64,000 nt of DNA. It comes from Oricola cellulosilytica. Its GTDB lineage: Bacteria; Pseudomonadota; Alphaproteobacteria; Rhizobiales; Rhizobiaceae. Each line of letters begins with the position of its first letter. Positions within the stretch are counted from its first letter, which is position 1. The notes under the pieces were generated by a model. That model did not search any database and had not been told where the DNA came from. It saw only the letters and a program-made list of their open reading frames with translations. The stretch is taken from contig NZ_JAINFK010000009.1 of the NCBI RefSeq assembly GCF_019966575.1, positions 1-64,000 on the forward strand. The letters are read 5' to 3'. The translations under genes and the position numbers were made by a program. Shown here piece by piece: positions 17,425 through 26,470 of the stretch.

Positions 17425-18444
17425 TTAGCGGATCGGCGGACCGTACATCAGACCGCCCTTCGACCAGAGGGCGTTCACGCCGCGCGCAATGCCAAGCGGG
17501 GTGTCGGGACCGACGTTGCGATCAAAGATCTCGCCGTAGTTGCCGACAGCCTTGATAACGTTGGCACCCCAGTCATTTTCGAGACCAATGGCAGATCCGA
17601 ATTCACCCTCGGAACCGAGCAGACGCTTCACGGACGGATTGTCCCCAGCCATCATCTCGTCGACATTGGCCTGGGTGACGCCGAGTTCTTCAGCGTTCAC
17701 GGTGGCGATGTGCACCCACTTCACGAGGTTGAACCACTGGTCGTCGCCCTGGCGAACGACCGGGCCAAGCGGCTCCTTGGAAATGATCTCCGGAAGGACC
17801 TTGTGCTCGCCGGGATCGGTGAGCTTGAGGCGCTGGGCATACAGACCCGACTGGTCGGTCGTGTAGACGTCGCAACGGCCTGCATCATACGCGGCAACCA
17901 CCTCGTCGGCCTTTTCAAAGGCGACAAGCTCATACTCCATGTTGTTGGCACGGAAGTAGTCGGCAACGTTGAGTTCGGTCGTCGTACCGGTGTTGGTGCA
18001 GACCGATGCGCCGGACAGTTCGAGCGCAGAGTTGATGTTCATGGACGTGCGGACCATGAAGCCCTGACCGTCATAGTAGTTCACGCCAGCAAAGTTCAGG
18101 CCGAGTTGCGTGTCGCGGCTCATCGTCCAGGTGGTGTTGCGCGAGAGCACATCAATTTCGCCCGACTGAAGGGCCGTGAAGCGCTCCTTGGCGGACAGCG
18201 GGGTGAACTTGACTGCTTCGCCGTCGCCGAAAATCGCCGCGGCGACACCGCGGCAAAGGTCAACGTCGAGACCACTCCAGTTGCCATCGGCATCAGGATT
18301 CGAGAAGCCCGGGAGCCCCTGGCTCACGCCGCACTGCACGAATCCCTTCGCCTTCACATCGTCGAGCGTTGCCGCAAATGCCGCGCTGCCGGCGAATGCC
18401 ACTGCAGCCGCGCCAAGCGCGCTCGTAAGGATAAGTTTCTTCAT
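17425..18444 (-). CDS. aapJ: General L-amino acid-binding periplasmic protein
   Basis: A 339-residue family-3 solute-binding protein. The start at MKKLILTS has AGAGG 8 nt upstream and gives a textbook signal peptide ending AFAATLDDV; longer starts disrupt it. The domain begins VKAKGFVQCGVSQGLPGFS and contains the GLDVDLCRGVAAAIFGD ligand-binding motif. It captures amino acids for AapQMP. Upstream DNA has a CTTGAC -35-like element near 18598-18603 but a poor -10, so the promoter is only tentative. A terminator separates it from aapQ. Confidence 0.96.
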   Translation of the reverse strand: MKKLILTSALGAAAVAFAGSAAFAATLDDVKAKGFVQCGVSQGLPGFSNPDADGNWSGLDVDLCRGVAAAIFGDGEAVKFTPLSAKERFTALQSGEIDVLSRNTTWTMSRDTQLGLNFAGVNYYDGQGFMVRTSMNINSALELSGASVCTNTGTTTELNVADYFRANNMEYELVAFEKADEVVAAYDAGRCDVYTTDQSGLYAQRLKLTDPGEHKVLPEIISKEPLGPVVRQGDDQWFNLVKWVHIATVNAEELGVTQANVDEMMAGDNPSVKRLLGSEGEFGSAIGLENDWGANVIKAVGNYGEIFDRNVGPDTPLGIARGVNALWSKGGLMYGPPIR

Positions 18445-18675
18445 TGAGTAAACCTCTTTGTTGCTCACGTTTCGTCAGATGGGCATGAGCATCGGCTCAC
18501 GGAGATACAGGTAAACCTCCACAAGGCGGCATCCCATTGCAGGATGTCACCGACGCCTCCCTCCACGCGGGCCAGACAAGGCCAAAACGCCTGCAGCGTC
18601 AAGGCCAAATGAAAGATTTGTCGCGAGCAGGATGAATCGGAAAAGTTAACGTAAATGAACGTTAGGGAAACCGCC

Positions 18676-19458
18676 TCATCCTATCATGAGCGGGAGCAAA
18701 CCCGACTTCCGGAAGACGAAGACCGCTCGGCGACGCGCCAGCCAACGCGCGATCAGCAATGCTCCGATGGCACCCACCGAAAATCCCGCGACGACATCCG
18801 ACGGATAGTGGGCGCCTGCGGGAACGCGGGCGAAAGCCAGCACACCCATGACGATCAAGGAGAGCCACCAATGTCGCGGGTGCCAAAGCATGAGGATGAC
18901 CGCAAGCGAGCCTGCCGTGGTCGCGTGACCGGATGGGAACCCCTGGAACAGGGAGTCAAACTCGAACGGCGAAAAACCGTACACTCCGGCTTCGTCCATG
19001 GCGCGCGGGCGCGCGCGGCCAACGAATTGCTTGATGATGTTCGTGACGATGCCGGGAATCACGATGGCCGCCAGAATGTAGGCGGCTCGTCCGTAAGCGA
19101 GCATCAGGGTTCTGCGGGAACCGCGCTGAATCGCCGTCCAGTCCATCAATCCGATGATGGCGATGATGACGATAGCCGGAACGATGTACCATCCCGACTG
19201 CGCGGCATCGGTAACGTTGCCGAGAAAACGCAAAAACGCATTTTGTGATTGAAGGGCGAACGGCTGGACCAGCGGGTCGAATACGCCTGCCGCGATCGTG
19301 AGCAACACTGCGACAGCAAAAAGCGCGCTCATCTGCGACGACCATACCGGGGGCGCGGCCGGACCGACGGGCCGGCGAAGCCGAAAGATCAGCCGTTGCG
19401 TCGTCGCTGAGCCCCGGCTGTAAAGACCGTGACGCCGCGTTTTTTCCGAGTCATTCAT
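18676..19458 (-). CDS. PAP2-family membrane phosphatase
   Basis: About 260 residues with roughly six transmembrane helices and the three acid-phosphatase motifs: KQFVGRARP (KxxxxxxRP type), FPSGHATTAG (PSGH) and ARVPAGAHYPSDVVAG. It probably dephosphorylates a lipid such as undecaprenyl-PP, phosphatidate or a lipid A intermediate on the periplasmic side. The start is uncertain: ATG at 19458 (MNDSEK) is favoured, ATG at 19509 is an alternative. It is divergent from metC. Confidence 0.87.
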   Translation of the reverse strand: MNDSEKTRRHGLYSRGSATTQRLIFRLRRPVGPAAPPVWSSQMSALFAVAVLLTIAAGVFDPLVQPFALQSQNAFLRFLGNVTDAAQSGWYIVPAIVIIAIIGLMDWTAIQRGSRRTLMLAYGRAAYILAAIVIPGIVTNIIKQFVGRARPRAMDEAGVYGFSPFEFDSLFQGFPSGHATTAGSLAVILMLWHPRHWWLSLIVMGVLAFARVPAGAHYPSDVVAGFSVGAIGALLIARWLARRRAVFVFRKSGLLPLMIG

Positions 19459-19603
19459 ACTTCCCGGTCCGTCATCGTACTCAGCAGGCAAGATGCTCGC
19501 CCGCGCCATGATGTCGGCGACTAGCGCCTTCCTTGTTTTTGCGCAAGAATTCGGCCACCCATGCGGCTCAAATCGCAGGAACAAACGATTGCAGGAGTAG
19601 CGA

Positions 19604-20779
19604 ATGGCCGCCGGGCACGACCCCGCAACGACGGGTATCAACACGCGACTGACCCATTCAGGAAACAACCCGCGGGATTTCCACGGCTTCGTCAACCCGC
19701 CGGTCGTGCATGCCTCCACGGTTCTGTTTCCAGACGCGCAGACGATGAAGGACCGCGCGCAGAAATACACCTATGGAACGCGCGGGACGCCGACCTCTGA
19801 CGCGCTTTGCGCAGCGGTCGACGCGCTGGAAGGCAGCGCCGGGACGATTGCGGTGCCGTCCGGGCTGGCGGCAGTAACCGTGCCGCTGCTCTCGTTTCTT
19901 TCGGCGGGCGATCACGCGTTGTTCGTCGACACGATCTACAATCCGACCCGCCGTTTCGCCGACTCGATGCTGGCGCGCCTTGGCGTCGAGGTCGAATATT
20001 ACCGGCCTGACGCCGGAGCGCAGATCGCCGATCTGGTTAGGCCGAACACGAAGGTCATCTTCACCGAGACGCCCGGGTCGAACACGTTCGAGATGCAGGA
20101 CATTCCGGCAATCGTAAAGGTCGCGCGTGATTCGGGTATCATCACGATGCTCGACAACACATGGGCGACGCCGGTGTTCTACAAGCCATTGGAGCACGGC
20201 GTCGATATCTCGATCCATGCCTCGACCAAATACCCTGCCGGCCATTCAGACGTGCTCCTCGGCACCGTTTCGGCCAATGCGGGCTGCTGGAAGAAGTTGT
20301 GGGACGGCTATCTTACGCTTGGCGCATGCGCGGCGCCCGACGACGCGTACCAGGTGCTCCGGGGCCTTCGCACCATGGGCGTCCGCCTCGACCGGCACCA
20401 GGCGTCGGCGCTTGAGATTGCGGGTGCGCTGGAAAATCATCCGCAGGTCGCGGAGGTCCTTCACCCTGCGCTGGAAAGCCATCCCGGCCATGCGATCTGG
20501 AAGCGCGACTTCCGGGGCGCGAGCGGCATCTTCTCCATCGTGCTGCAAGGCGGCGGTGAACGCGAAGCACATGCCTTCCTCGACGCGCTGTCGATTTTCG
20601 GCCTCGGTTATTCCTGGGGCGGTTTCGAAAGCCTCGCTGTCCACGTCGATCTTTCCGACCGGACCGTCTCGGCGCGAGACTATGCAGGACCGGTGATCAG
20701 GCTGCAGATCGGTCTCGAAGACGTCGCCGACCTCATGGCCGACATCGAACGGGGGCTGGCGGCGGCGAAAGACGCGTAG
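19604..20779 (+). CDS. metC: Cystathionine beta-lyase
   Basis: A PLP enzyme of the Cys/Met metabolism family, 391 residues. It would cleave cystathionine to homocysteine, pyruvate and ammonia in methionine synthesis. The PLP lysine lies in HASTKYPAGHSDV. The SGLAAVTVPLLSF, DTIYNPTRRFADS and DNTWATPVFYKPLEHG segments are typical of the MetC branch rather than MetB or MetZ. GGAG precedes the ATG by about 8 nt. It ends 10 bp from the convergent tRNA-Arg. A related lyase activity on cystine is possible. Confidence 0.92.
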   Translation: MAAGHDPATTGINTRLTHSGNNPRDFHGFVNPPVVHASTVLFPDAQTMKDRAQKYTYGTRGTPTSDALCAAVDALEGSAGTIAVPSGLAAVTVPLLSFLSAGDHALFVDTIYNPTRRFADSMLARLGVEVEYYRPDAGAQIADLVRPNTKVIFTETPGSNTFEMQDIPAIVKVARDSGIITMLDNTWATPVFYKPLEHGVDISIHASTKYPAGHSDVLLGTVSANAGCWKKLWDGYLTLGACAAPDDAYQVLRGLRTMGVRLDRHQASALEIAGALENHPQVAEVLHPALESHPGHAIWKRDFRGASGIFSIVLQGGGEREAHAFLDALSIFGLGYSWGGFESLAVHVDLSDRTVSARDYAGPVIRLQIGLEDVADLMADIERGLAAAKDA

Positions 20780-20789
20780 GCCCGGGTAA

Positions 20790-20866
20790 TGGCGATCCCG
20801 GCAGGACTCGAACCTGCAACATCCTGATTAGAAGTCAGGTGCTCTATCCAGTTGAGCTACGGGACC
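20790..20866 (-). tRNA. tRNA-Arg (anticodon TCT)
   Basis: A 77-nt cloverleaf on the minus strand. The 7-bp acceptor stem GGTCCCG pairs with CGGGATC; the anticodon loop is CTTCTAA with anticodon TCT; the T-loop TTCGAGT lies in a GC-rich stem; and the 3' CCA is encoded. It reads AGA/AGG arginine codons. It lies about 50 bp downstream of the complex I subunit gene on the same strand and could be cotranscribed with it. Confidence 0.97.
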
Positions 20867-20913
20867 ACGGCCCACCCCTTCTGCTGACATGGGCTGTTGC
20901 CGTCAAGAGACGG

Positions 20914-21219
20914 TCAATGAGTCCAGGGCGTCTTGCGGTTGAACTTGAAATTGTCCGAATAGGCCATGGCGCGACGTTTCGGATCGGTTTTTTCCTCGAT
21001 GCGGAAGGCGATGCCGTTCTTGCGGGCATAGGCGACGGCGGCTTCCTGCGTATCGAATCTCAAAGATACCTGGGCCAGCGGATCGCTGGAGGAGGTGTAC
21101 CCCATCAGCGGATCGATCGTGCGGGCCGTTGCGCGGTCGAACTCGAGGACCCAGTAGTCGGTCTTCGCCTTTCCCGACTGCATCGGCGTTTTCGAGGGGC
21201 TGTAGATACGGGCTGACAA
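20914..21219 (-). CDS. NADH dehydrogenase (complex I) accessory subunit, NDUFS4-like
   Basis: A 101-residue ETC complex I subunit conserved-region protein (PF04800), the bacterial counterpart of mitochondrial NDUFS4. Typical segments are ARIYSPSKTPMQSG, YWVLEF and the C-terminal DNFKFNRKTPWTH. The start is a TTG at 21219 with a perfect AGGAGG 5 nt upstream. A longer frame reaching 21372 only translates the neighbouring tRNA-Pro. It lies between two tRNA genes on the same strand. Confidence 0.9.
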   Translation of the reverse strand: MSARIYSPSKTPMQSGKAKTDYWVLEFDRATARTIDPLMGYTSSSDPLAQVSLRFDTQEAAVAYARKNGIAFRIEEKTDPKRRAMAYSDNFKFNRKTPWTH

Positions 21220-21253
21220 CGCGGCCTCCTCTGCATTGGCCAAGAACCGAATG

Positions 21254-21330
<77 letters not shown>

Positions 21331-21363
21331 TTCTTCGACCCCCGACACGAGGCGAACGCCGAC

Positions 21364-21392
21364 CGCATACAACGGCTCTTTGCGAACGGCAA
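21364..21392 (-). promoter_or_regulatory. Sigma-70-like promoter of tRNA-Pro
   Basis: On the minus strand TTGCCG (21387-21392) and TATGCG (21364-21369) are separated by 17 bp. Transcription would start about 25 bp before the tRNA and could continue into the complex I subunit gene. Confidence 0.4.
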
Positions 21393-21397
21393 CCTAA

Positions 21398-21904
21398 TCA
21401 ATCGGCAATAGCTGAAATAACCGGATGAAGAAGGACATCGCCGACCCGAAGACCGAGGCGGTCGGCCGCGCCGGCGTTGATTTCAAGCGCAAAGCGTACC
21501 GGCGCCCCGGAAGGGATCGGCCTGTCGGAGAAGGGTGTCGTGTCCCTGGCGATCGTCTTCACCGTTCCATCCGATGTGGCATAAAGTATATCGAGCGGAC
21601 GGGGCGTATTGCGCATCCAGAAATAGAGCGGCCGCTCGTTCTCGAAAACGAACAGCATGGCACGGTCGTCGGGAAAGTCGTCGCGGAACATTAGGCCCCT
21701 CGCCCGCTCGTCCGGGCTGTCGGCGACCTCAACATCGAATGACGTCACAGGTTCGGAGTCGCGCACTATTTGCAACGCCGCGGGATCGACGCCGAGCAGC
21801 ATCGGGGAGCCGGATCGCTCCTGCGAGATCACGGGCGCGGCAGCAACCACGCCGAGAATGACCACGACAAGCGGGGCGACGAATTTGCGGAGGAGATGCG
21901 GCAT
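21398..21904 (-). CDS. DUF192 family secreted protein
   Basis: About 168 residues starting at MPHLLRKF, with a signal peptide ending near PVISQERSG. The DUF192 fold is visible (TSFDVEVADSPDERARGLMFR, FVFENERPLYFWMRNT, LDILYA, LEINAGAADRLGLRVGD). The family is widespread and its function is unsettled; it is exported in many bacteria. An upstream ATG at 21925 would put seven extra residues before the signal peptide and is less likely. It lies 13 bp after the cold-shock gene on the same strand and is probably cotranscribed. Confidence 0.88.
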   Translation of the reverse strand: MPHLLRKFVAPLVVVILGVVAAAPVISQERSGSPMLLGVDPAALQIVRDSEPVTSFDVEVADSPDERARGLMFRDDFPDDRAMLFVFENERPLYFWMRNTPRPLDILYATSDGTVKTIARDTTPFSDRPIPSGAPVRFALEINAGAADRLGLRVGDVLLHPVISAIAD

Positions 21905-21937
21905 GGTCACGCTGTTCGGGTTCAACGGACCGCAGGA

Positions 21938-22516
21938 TCAATGGGATGATGGCATTTGTGTGCCGAGGTCGGGATATATCTCCGCGGCCATCAGCCCTTT
22001 GTCGCCGTCGCCAAAACGGATGATGACGATCTGGCCAGCGCGCAACTCGGTCAATCCGAACCGCCGCAGCGTCTCCATGTGGATGAAGATGTCTTCGGTC
22101 CCCTCGCCGCGCGTCAGGAAGCCGAAGCCCTTTGTGCGATTGAACCATTTGACAATCACCCGTTCGAGGCCGCTGGTCGGCGTGACCTGAACGTGGGTTT
22201 TCTGTTCAACCTCCCCCGGGTGAACGGCAGTCGTGTTGTCCATTGAAACAACGTGAAAGGCCTGAAGCCCGCGCTCGCCCTGCTTAGCCTGGCAAACGAT
22301 TCGTGCACCTTCAAGTGCCGTCTGGAAGCCGTCGCGGCGCAAACAGGTCACATGCAGCATCACGTCGCCCGTGCCCTCCTGATCCGGAACGATGAAGCCG
22401 AACCCCTTGGAAACGTCGAACCATTTGATCGTGCCGGAAATCTCGAGGACATCGGTCGCCTGGGACTGCGCCTCGGCGCTTTCCAGCCTCTTCTCAGGCA
22501 ACTCTCTTTCCCCCAT
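21938..22516 (-). CDS. Two-domain cold shock protein
   Basis: About 192 residues starting at MGERELPEK, with two cold-shock domains. Domain 1 (about 25-90) has GTIKWFDVSKGFGFIV and DVMLHV. Domain 2 (about 118-185) has VIVKWFNRTKGFGFL and DIFIHM. These carry RNP1 (KGFGF) and RNP2-like RNA-binding motifs. Tandem-CSD proteins of this length are characteristic of rhizobia. It probably acts as an RNA chaperone or antiterminator. Longer frames to 22654 lack conservation. DUF192 follows at 13 bp. Confidence 0.9.
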   Translation of the reverse strand: MGERELPEKRLESAEAQSQATDVLEISGTIKWFDVSKGFGFIVPDQEGTGDVMLHVTCLRRDGFQTALEGARIVCQAKQGERGLQAFHVVSMDNTTAVHPGEVEQKTHVQVTPTSGLERVIVKWFNRTKGFGFLTRGEGTEDIFIHMETLRRFGLTELRAGQIVIIRFGDGDKGLMAAEIYPDLGTQMPSSH

Positions 22517-22713
22517 GACGCACGCTTTTTCCAATGGACAGGACACTGATTCTGTTCCGAAGGATAACACTGGCTGTCCCGAAAACCACAAGGCACTTAT
22601 CCGGTTTTGCACACATCGTTCTCGCCCGACGGGCAAGACCCTGCCGCGCGGCATCTTTGCGAGACGGTTGCCATAGCGGCGTACCGCGTTAGAAGCATGC
22701 CAACGCAGGGAGT

Positions 22714-23163
22714 ATGACCGAAATGCGCTATTTGCATACCATGGTAAGGGTCAAGGACGTCGACGAGTCACTCGACTTCTATTGCAAGAAGCTCGGACTC
22801 GAGGAGATACGCCGTCACGAAAACGAGGGCGGCCGCTTCACGCTGATCTTCCTCGCCGCGCCGGATGACAAGGAGCGCGCGCTGGCCGATCAGGCACCGA
22901 TGGTTGAGCTCACTTATAATTGGGACCCGGAGGATTATTCGGGCGGCCGGAACTTCGGTCACCTGGCCTATGCCGTCGACGATATCTACGAGACATGTGC
23001 GCGCCTCCAAAAGAGCGGAGTCACGATCAACAGGCCTCCGCGCGATGGCCGGATGGCGTTCGTGCGGTCTCCGGACGGTATTTCGATCGAACTTCTTCAG
23101 AAGGGCGAACCGCTGGAGAAAACGGAACCCTGGGCGTCAATGGAGAACACCGGCACCTGGTGA
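22714..23163 (+). CDS. gloA: Lactoylglutathione lyase (glyoxalase I)
   Basis: Converts the methylglyoxal-glutathione hemithioacetal to S-lactoylglutathione. The 149-residue protein has all four metal ligands: His8, Glu65 (VELTYNW), His83 (FGHLAYAV) and Glu126 (SIELLQK). It also has the GRFTLIFLA and YSGGRNFGH segments of the glyoxalase I fold. Likely nickel- or cobalt-dependent like other short bacterial enzymes. It stands alone, divergent from the cold-shock operon. Confidence 0.95.
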   Translation: MTEMRYLHTMVRVKDVDESLDFYCKKLGLEEIRRHENEGGRFTLIFLAAPDDKERALADQAPMVELTYNWDPEDYSGGRNFGHLAYAVDDIYETCARLQKSGVTINRPPRDGRMAFVRSPDGISIELLQKGEPLEKTEPWASMENTGTW

Positions 23164-23312
23164 ACCGATTGAAAATCGGGCAAGAATCATGTTTTGGCCC
23201 TATTTGACGGTTAGCCGCGGTCAGGGGTTTAGCATTTGTGCGTAATCGTTTCTTTACGATGAAGGGCTAGCAGCGGACTTTTCGCATACAGCCAGGGGAT
23301 CGAGGCGGGGCA

Positions 23313-24560
23313 TTGATTAAAGTCAGCCGGGACCAATTTACACGCAGCGCACCGCGCATTGCGATTTTGCTATTGGCGGCCACGGCTCTATCAGGATGTG
23401 TCGCTTCCGCCCTCGATTCCGCCGCAACTTTCGATGAGGCCGACAGCGGAGGTTTCGCGCTGGCGTCAAATGAGACATCAGCGGTTCCCCGTCCGGCAAA
23501 CGACCTTGTCGCCGAGGCGGAGGAAATCGCGGAGAGTGACTATAACGGAAGCGATCCGTCCACGCCGTCAGCTCTCGTGGCGACACCCTCAGCGGGATCG
23601 ACGGAGCCGCTGGTCGACAGCGATGCTACAGCCAATGCGCTGATCGCGATCGAGGGCACGTCCTCGGCACAAGCCGAAATGACCATGGCAGCCATCGGGT
23701 CCGTGCAAGAAAGCGACGAGCATCCCATCACCGATCTCGAGGAGAATCTTGAAACCGCTTCGATCGGAGTAAGCGATTCGGCCACCGATGCCCCCCCCGA
23801 CCCGGCCACTGCGCGCATCGACGCAGCGTCAGGCGTCCTCCCCGCGAGGCAGCCGCCGGTTGCATCTAAAATTACGACTGTCACGGACGAGAAACGCCCT
23901 GGCGGCCTACTTTCTCTTTTTGGCAACAACCGATCGGGCGCCGCGCGCGCTGCCCCGCGCCCGAAGGCAGCCGTCACGGACAGCGAACCCCGCCGTGCCG
24001 GGGTCACTGCGCCACGGACCGAGACCGCATCCCCACGTCCTGTCGTGGCGGTCGCATCGGCGGGTGGAACAAAAGACGCCCTCCCGGGAGTCGATCGCGA
24101 ACGCGCACTTGGATTCGGGCTCAATGGCAGTCCCGCACCTAGCGCGTCCTTGATCGATGCCGGGACGCCCTTTCGTGTCGCGTCCGCCGCGGGACTTGCC
24201 CGCCTTGCCCCCAACGGCCTCGGAGTTCAGAACGAAGGCGTGGACGTCAAATGCCTGAAGCCCGCTTTGGTGCGTGTGCTCAAGCAGATCGAGGGCCATT
24301 ATGGCCGTAGGGTCGTCGTGACCTCCGGGTTCCGCAGCCCGTCACGCAACAAGCGCGCGCGGGGGGCGAAGAACTCGCTCCATATGTACTGTTCGGCGGC
24401 CGACATTCAGGTCGAAGACGTGTCGAAGTGGGAGCTTGCCGAGTTTGTCCGGTCGATGCCCGGCCGCGGCGGCGTCGGAACCTACTGCCATACCGAGTCA
24501 GTGCATGTGGATGTCGGCCCCCAGCGCGACTGGAACTGGCGTTGCCGCCGCAGAAAGTGA
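23313..24560 (+). CDS. Lipoprotein with C-terminal peptidase M15-type domain
   Basis: A 415-residue protein beginning at a TTG (23313) after GAGGCGGGG. The signal peptide ends in a lipobox (ALSGC), so it is probably lipid-anchored. Residues about 30-300 are an Ala/Ser/Pro-rich, poorly ordered linker. The C-terminal about 110 residues form a YcbK-like M15 domain with TSGFRSPSRN, a metal site in SLHMYCSAADI and a second His in SVHVDVG. It probably trims or binds peptidoglycan peptide. Function is inferred from the fold. Confidence 0.87.
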   Translation: MIKVSRDQFTRSAPRIAILLLAATALSGCVASALDSAATFDEADSGGFALASNETSAVPRPANDLVAEAEEIAESDYNGSDPSTPSALVATPSAGSTEPLVDSDATANALIAIEGTSSAQAEMTMAAIGSVQESDEHPITDLEENLETASIGVSDSATDAPPDPATARIDAASGVLPARQPPVASKITTVTDEKRPGGLLSLFGNNRSGAARAAPRPKAAVTDSEPRRAGVTAPRTETASPRPVVAVASAGGTKDALPGVDRERALGFGLNGSPAPSASLIDAGTPFRVASAAGLARLAPNGLGVQNEGVDVKCLKPALVRVLKQIEGHYGRRVVVTSGFRSPSRNKRARGAKNSLHMYCSAADIQVEDVSKWELAEFVRSMPGRGGVGTYCHTESVHVDVGPQRDWNWRCRRRK

Positions 24561-24685
24561 CTACAAGCTTTTGATTTCTTTTACCTGCCGTTGCCTTCGC
24601 AGGGAGTGGTACAGAGCGTGTTGGAAACGTGCGCCAACGCATTTCAGCCTGTTGAAAAAAAGCGAGAAAAGTCCGTCTTCACGTC

Positions 24686-24714
24686 TTGCGGTCGGCAGGG
24701 AATATTTCTATAGA
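24686..24714 (+). promoter_or_regulatory. Sigma-70 promoter of tRNA-Glu
   Basis: TTGCGG (24686-24691), a 17-bp spacer and TATAGA (24709-24714) make a good housekeeping promoter. The predicted start is near 24721, about 11 bp before the tRNA. Confidence 0.6.
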
Positions 24715-24731
24715 CCCGTTCACTCGGCTAC

Positions 24732-24806
24732 GCGCCCTTCGTCTATCGGTTAGGACGCCAGATTTTCATTCTGGAAAGAGGGGTTCGATTCCCCTAGGGC
24801 GTGCCA
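24732..24806 (+). tRNA. tRNA-Glu (anticodon TTC)
   Basis: A 75-nt cloverleaf with acceptor GCGCCCT pairing with AGGGCGT (first pair a G-U), D-arm containing TCGGTTAGGA, anticodon stem CCAGA/TCTGG with TTC, T-arm GGTTCGATTCC and encoded CCA. A strong promoter precedes it. Confidence 0.97.
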
Positions 24807-24831
24807 CTTCCCCCATTATCGATTTTGGGCT

Positions 24832-25761
24832 TCAGCCCGCGCGAAGCATCCAGTTGATCATGTCGCGCCAATCCGTCATGCGAATGGGCGTACCGTGCCC
24901 GCCAGTCTCGAAGCGGACGAGGCGCACCGGATATCCGGGGGTCTTCTGCACCCGCTCGTAGAATGCGGCGATTCCCTCGAACGAAATGACAGAATCGGCG
25001 CTGCCGTGGGCGAGAAACAGCGGGACCTCACGGCGGTAGGCGGCAGAGTCGAAATAGCTGTCGAGACCGTAGGAGCCAAGAAAGGCGATTCCCTCCATGC
25101 GGCCTACAAGCGACGCGTCGTCGGCGAGCGCGTGGCAGACCGCTCCACCGGCGGATGCACAAGCCAGCACCAAGCGCGCCTCGCCCGCCTGGCGCAACAC
25201 AGCGGCTATGAGATAGCGCACGCGCTCTACCGCCGCCTCGTCCAGAGCGCCGGCGTCCGGCGACACGTACAACGACGAATTGCGGACCATCAGATTCTTG
25301 ATCCGATTGAAATTGCCGCCAAACGTGTAATCGTTGACGCCCTGCTTCTGATCACCTCCGCGTCCATGGATATAGAACGTCACCAGCCTTGCACCGGTCG
25401 CCCGACCGACGGACACAAAGCTGATTTCTCCATGGGGTGTATCGATGCTGTTAGGGTTCTCCTGGCGGCGGGGAGCGAAATCCACGTAATGCCGCTTGAC
25501 CCGCCGCTCTGGCACTTGATCCCGGCCGTTGATGTCCCGCATTTCCCGATAATCGACGACCAGACGGTCGCCACCATCACGGCTGTCAATGATCCCCGGA
25601 TAGGCGAACAGATGATCCTTGAACGGTGCGAGTTCAAAAGCCCAGGCCGGTGATGCCAAACACAGAACCCCAACCGCAGCGGCTATGCTTCGCGCGTATG
25701 GGAAAGAACGCTTCTGCGGACGTCCATTTCCTCGCCGAGTTCTTCGATCATGATTCGCCAT
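24832..25761 (-). CDS. Secreted alpha/beta hydrolase-like protein
   Basis: A 309-residue protein with a basic N-terminus and signal peptide (cleavage near SPAWAFEL). It has an alpha/beta hydrolase layout: FYIHGRGGD for the oxyanion region, probable nucleophile Ser in LACASAGGAVCH, FLAHGSADSVI for the acid strand, and catalytic His in TGGHGTP. The nucleophile elbow ACASAG is slightly atypical. Probably periplasmic; the substrate is unknown. It converges on tRNA-Glu 25 bp away. Confidence 0.75.
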   Translation of the reverse strand: MANHDRRTRRGNGRPQKRSFPYARSIAAAVGVLCLASPAWAFELAPFKDHLFAYPGIIDSRDGGDRLVVDYREMRDINGRDQVPERRVKRHYVDFAPRRQENPNSIDTPHGEISFVSVGRATGARLVTFYIHGRGGDQKQGVNDYTFGGNFNRIKNLMVRNSSLYVSPDAGALDEAAVERVRYLIAAVLRQAGEARLVLACASAGGAVCHALADDASLVGRMEGIAFLGSYGLDSYFDSAAYRREVPLFLAHGSADSVISFEGIAAFYERVQKTPGYPVRLVRFETGGHGTPIRMTDWRDMINWMLRAG

Positions 25762-25849
25762 GCACCATTTCTGACACAGGGTCGATCAATATCCCAACCT
25801 GCCGGCGGAGAATCGAAAACAGGATCTGAAATCCCCGCTGGAATCGTCC

Positions 25850-26470
25850 TCACGTCAGGGTGCCGATAGCGTCTCTGTAGTCATCCACCGTATCAAGATC
25901 GACGGAGGCGGAGGCGGGGACCTCGACGTTAACGACGTTGTCCCCTTCGCCCGCGATCAAGGCGCGGGCACCGCTGTCTCCCTCAAGCCGGTCAATCGCT
26001 AGCTTGATCCGCTTCGGAAGCCATACCGGGTGGGCGGGCATTCCCTCCGCTACGGGCTGGACCAGGCATTCGGGATTTGCGGCAGCGGCTTCGATCACGC
26101 GTCCGATCACCGCAGCGGTGACCAGCGGCATGTCGCCGAGCAGGATCAACGCTCCGGGGGCACCCGAACCGATGGCCGCGTTGAAACCCGCCTTCAGGGA
26201 TGAAGCGAGCCCATCACGATAGCTCGGATTGTCGACAAATGTGCATTCCATGCACTCGAGCGCCCGCTTCACGCGTTCGGCCTCATGGCCGGTCACGACG
26301 ATCAGATCGTCAACGCCGGCGGCCCTGGCGTTTTCCGCAACCTCGCGGACAATCGTCCCCCCCTGCCCCCATTCGAGCAGAAGTTTGTTCATCGCGCCCA
26401 TCCGATTCGATTGGCCTGCTGCGAGGATAATCGCAGAAAGGGCGGCCCTCGATGGCGAAGGCGCGGTCAT
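25850..26470 (-). CDS. MobA/MocA-like molybdenum cofactor nucleotidyltransferase
   Basis: A 206-residue GT-A-fold nucleotidyltransferase with the LAAGQSNRMG signature, Lys in NKLLLEW, ILLGDMP for metal binding and the MPAHPVWLPK loop. It is closest to MocA/MobA enzymes, which attach CMP or GMP to molybdopterin. Its ATG overlaps the stop of the MoCF gene by 4 bp (ATGA), so translation is coupled. In many rhizobia these two domains are fused in one protein; here they are split. It is the last gene of the cox/xdh accessory cluster. Confidence 0.88.
   Translation of the reverse strand: MTAPSPSRAALSAIILAAGQSNRMGAMNKLLLEWGQGGTIVREVAENARAAGVDDLIVVTGHEAERVKRALECMECTFVDNPSYRDGLASSLKAGFNAAIGSGAPGALILLGDMPLVTAAVIGRVIEAAAANPECLVQPVAEGMPAHPVWLPKRIKLAIDRLEGDSGARALIAGEGDNVVNVEVPASASVDLDTVDDYRDAIGTLT

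Noticed and set aside
20895-20920. Inverted repeat CCGTC-AAGA-GACGG between tRNA-Arg and the NDUFS4-like gene as a terminator
   Set aside because: Only 5 bp of stem and no U-tract; read-through to the tRNA seems as likely.
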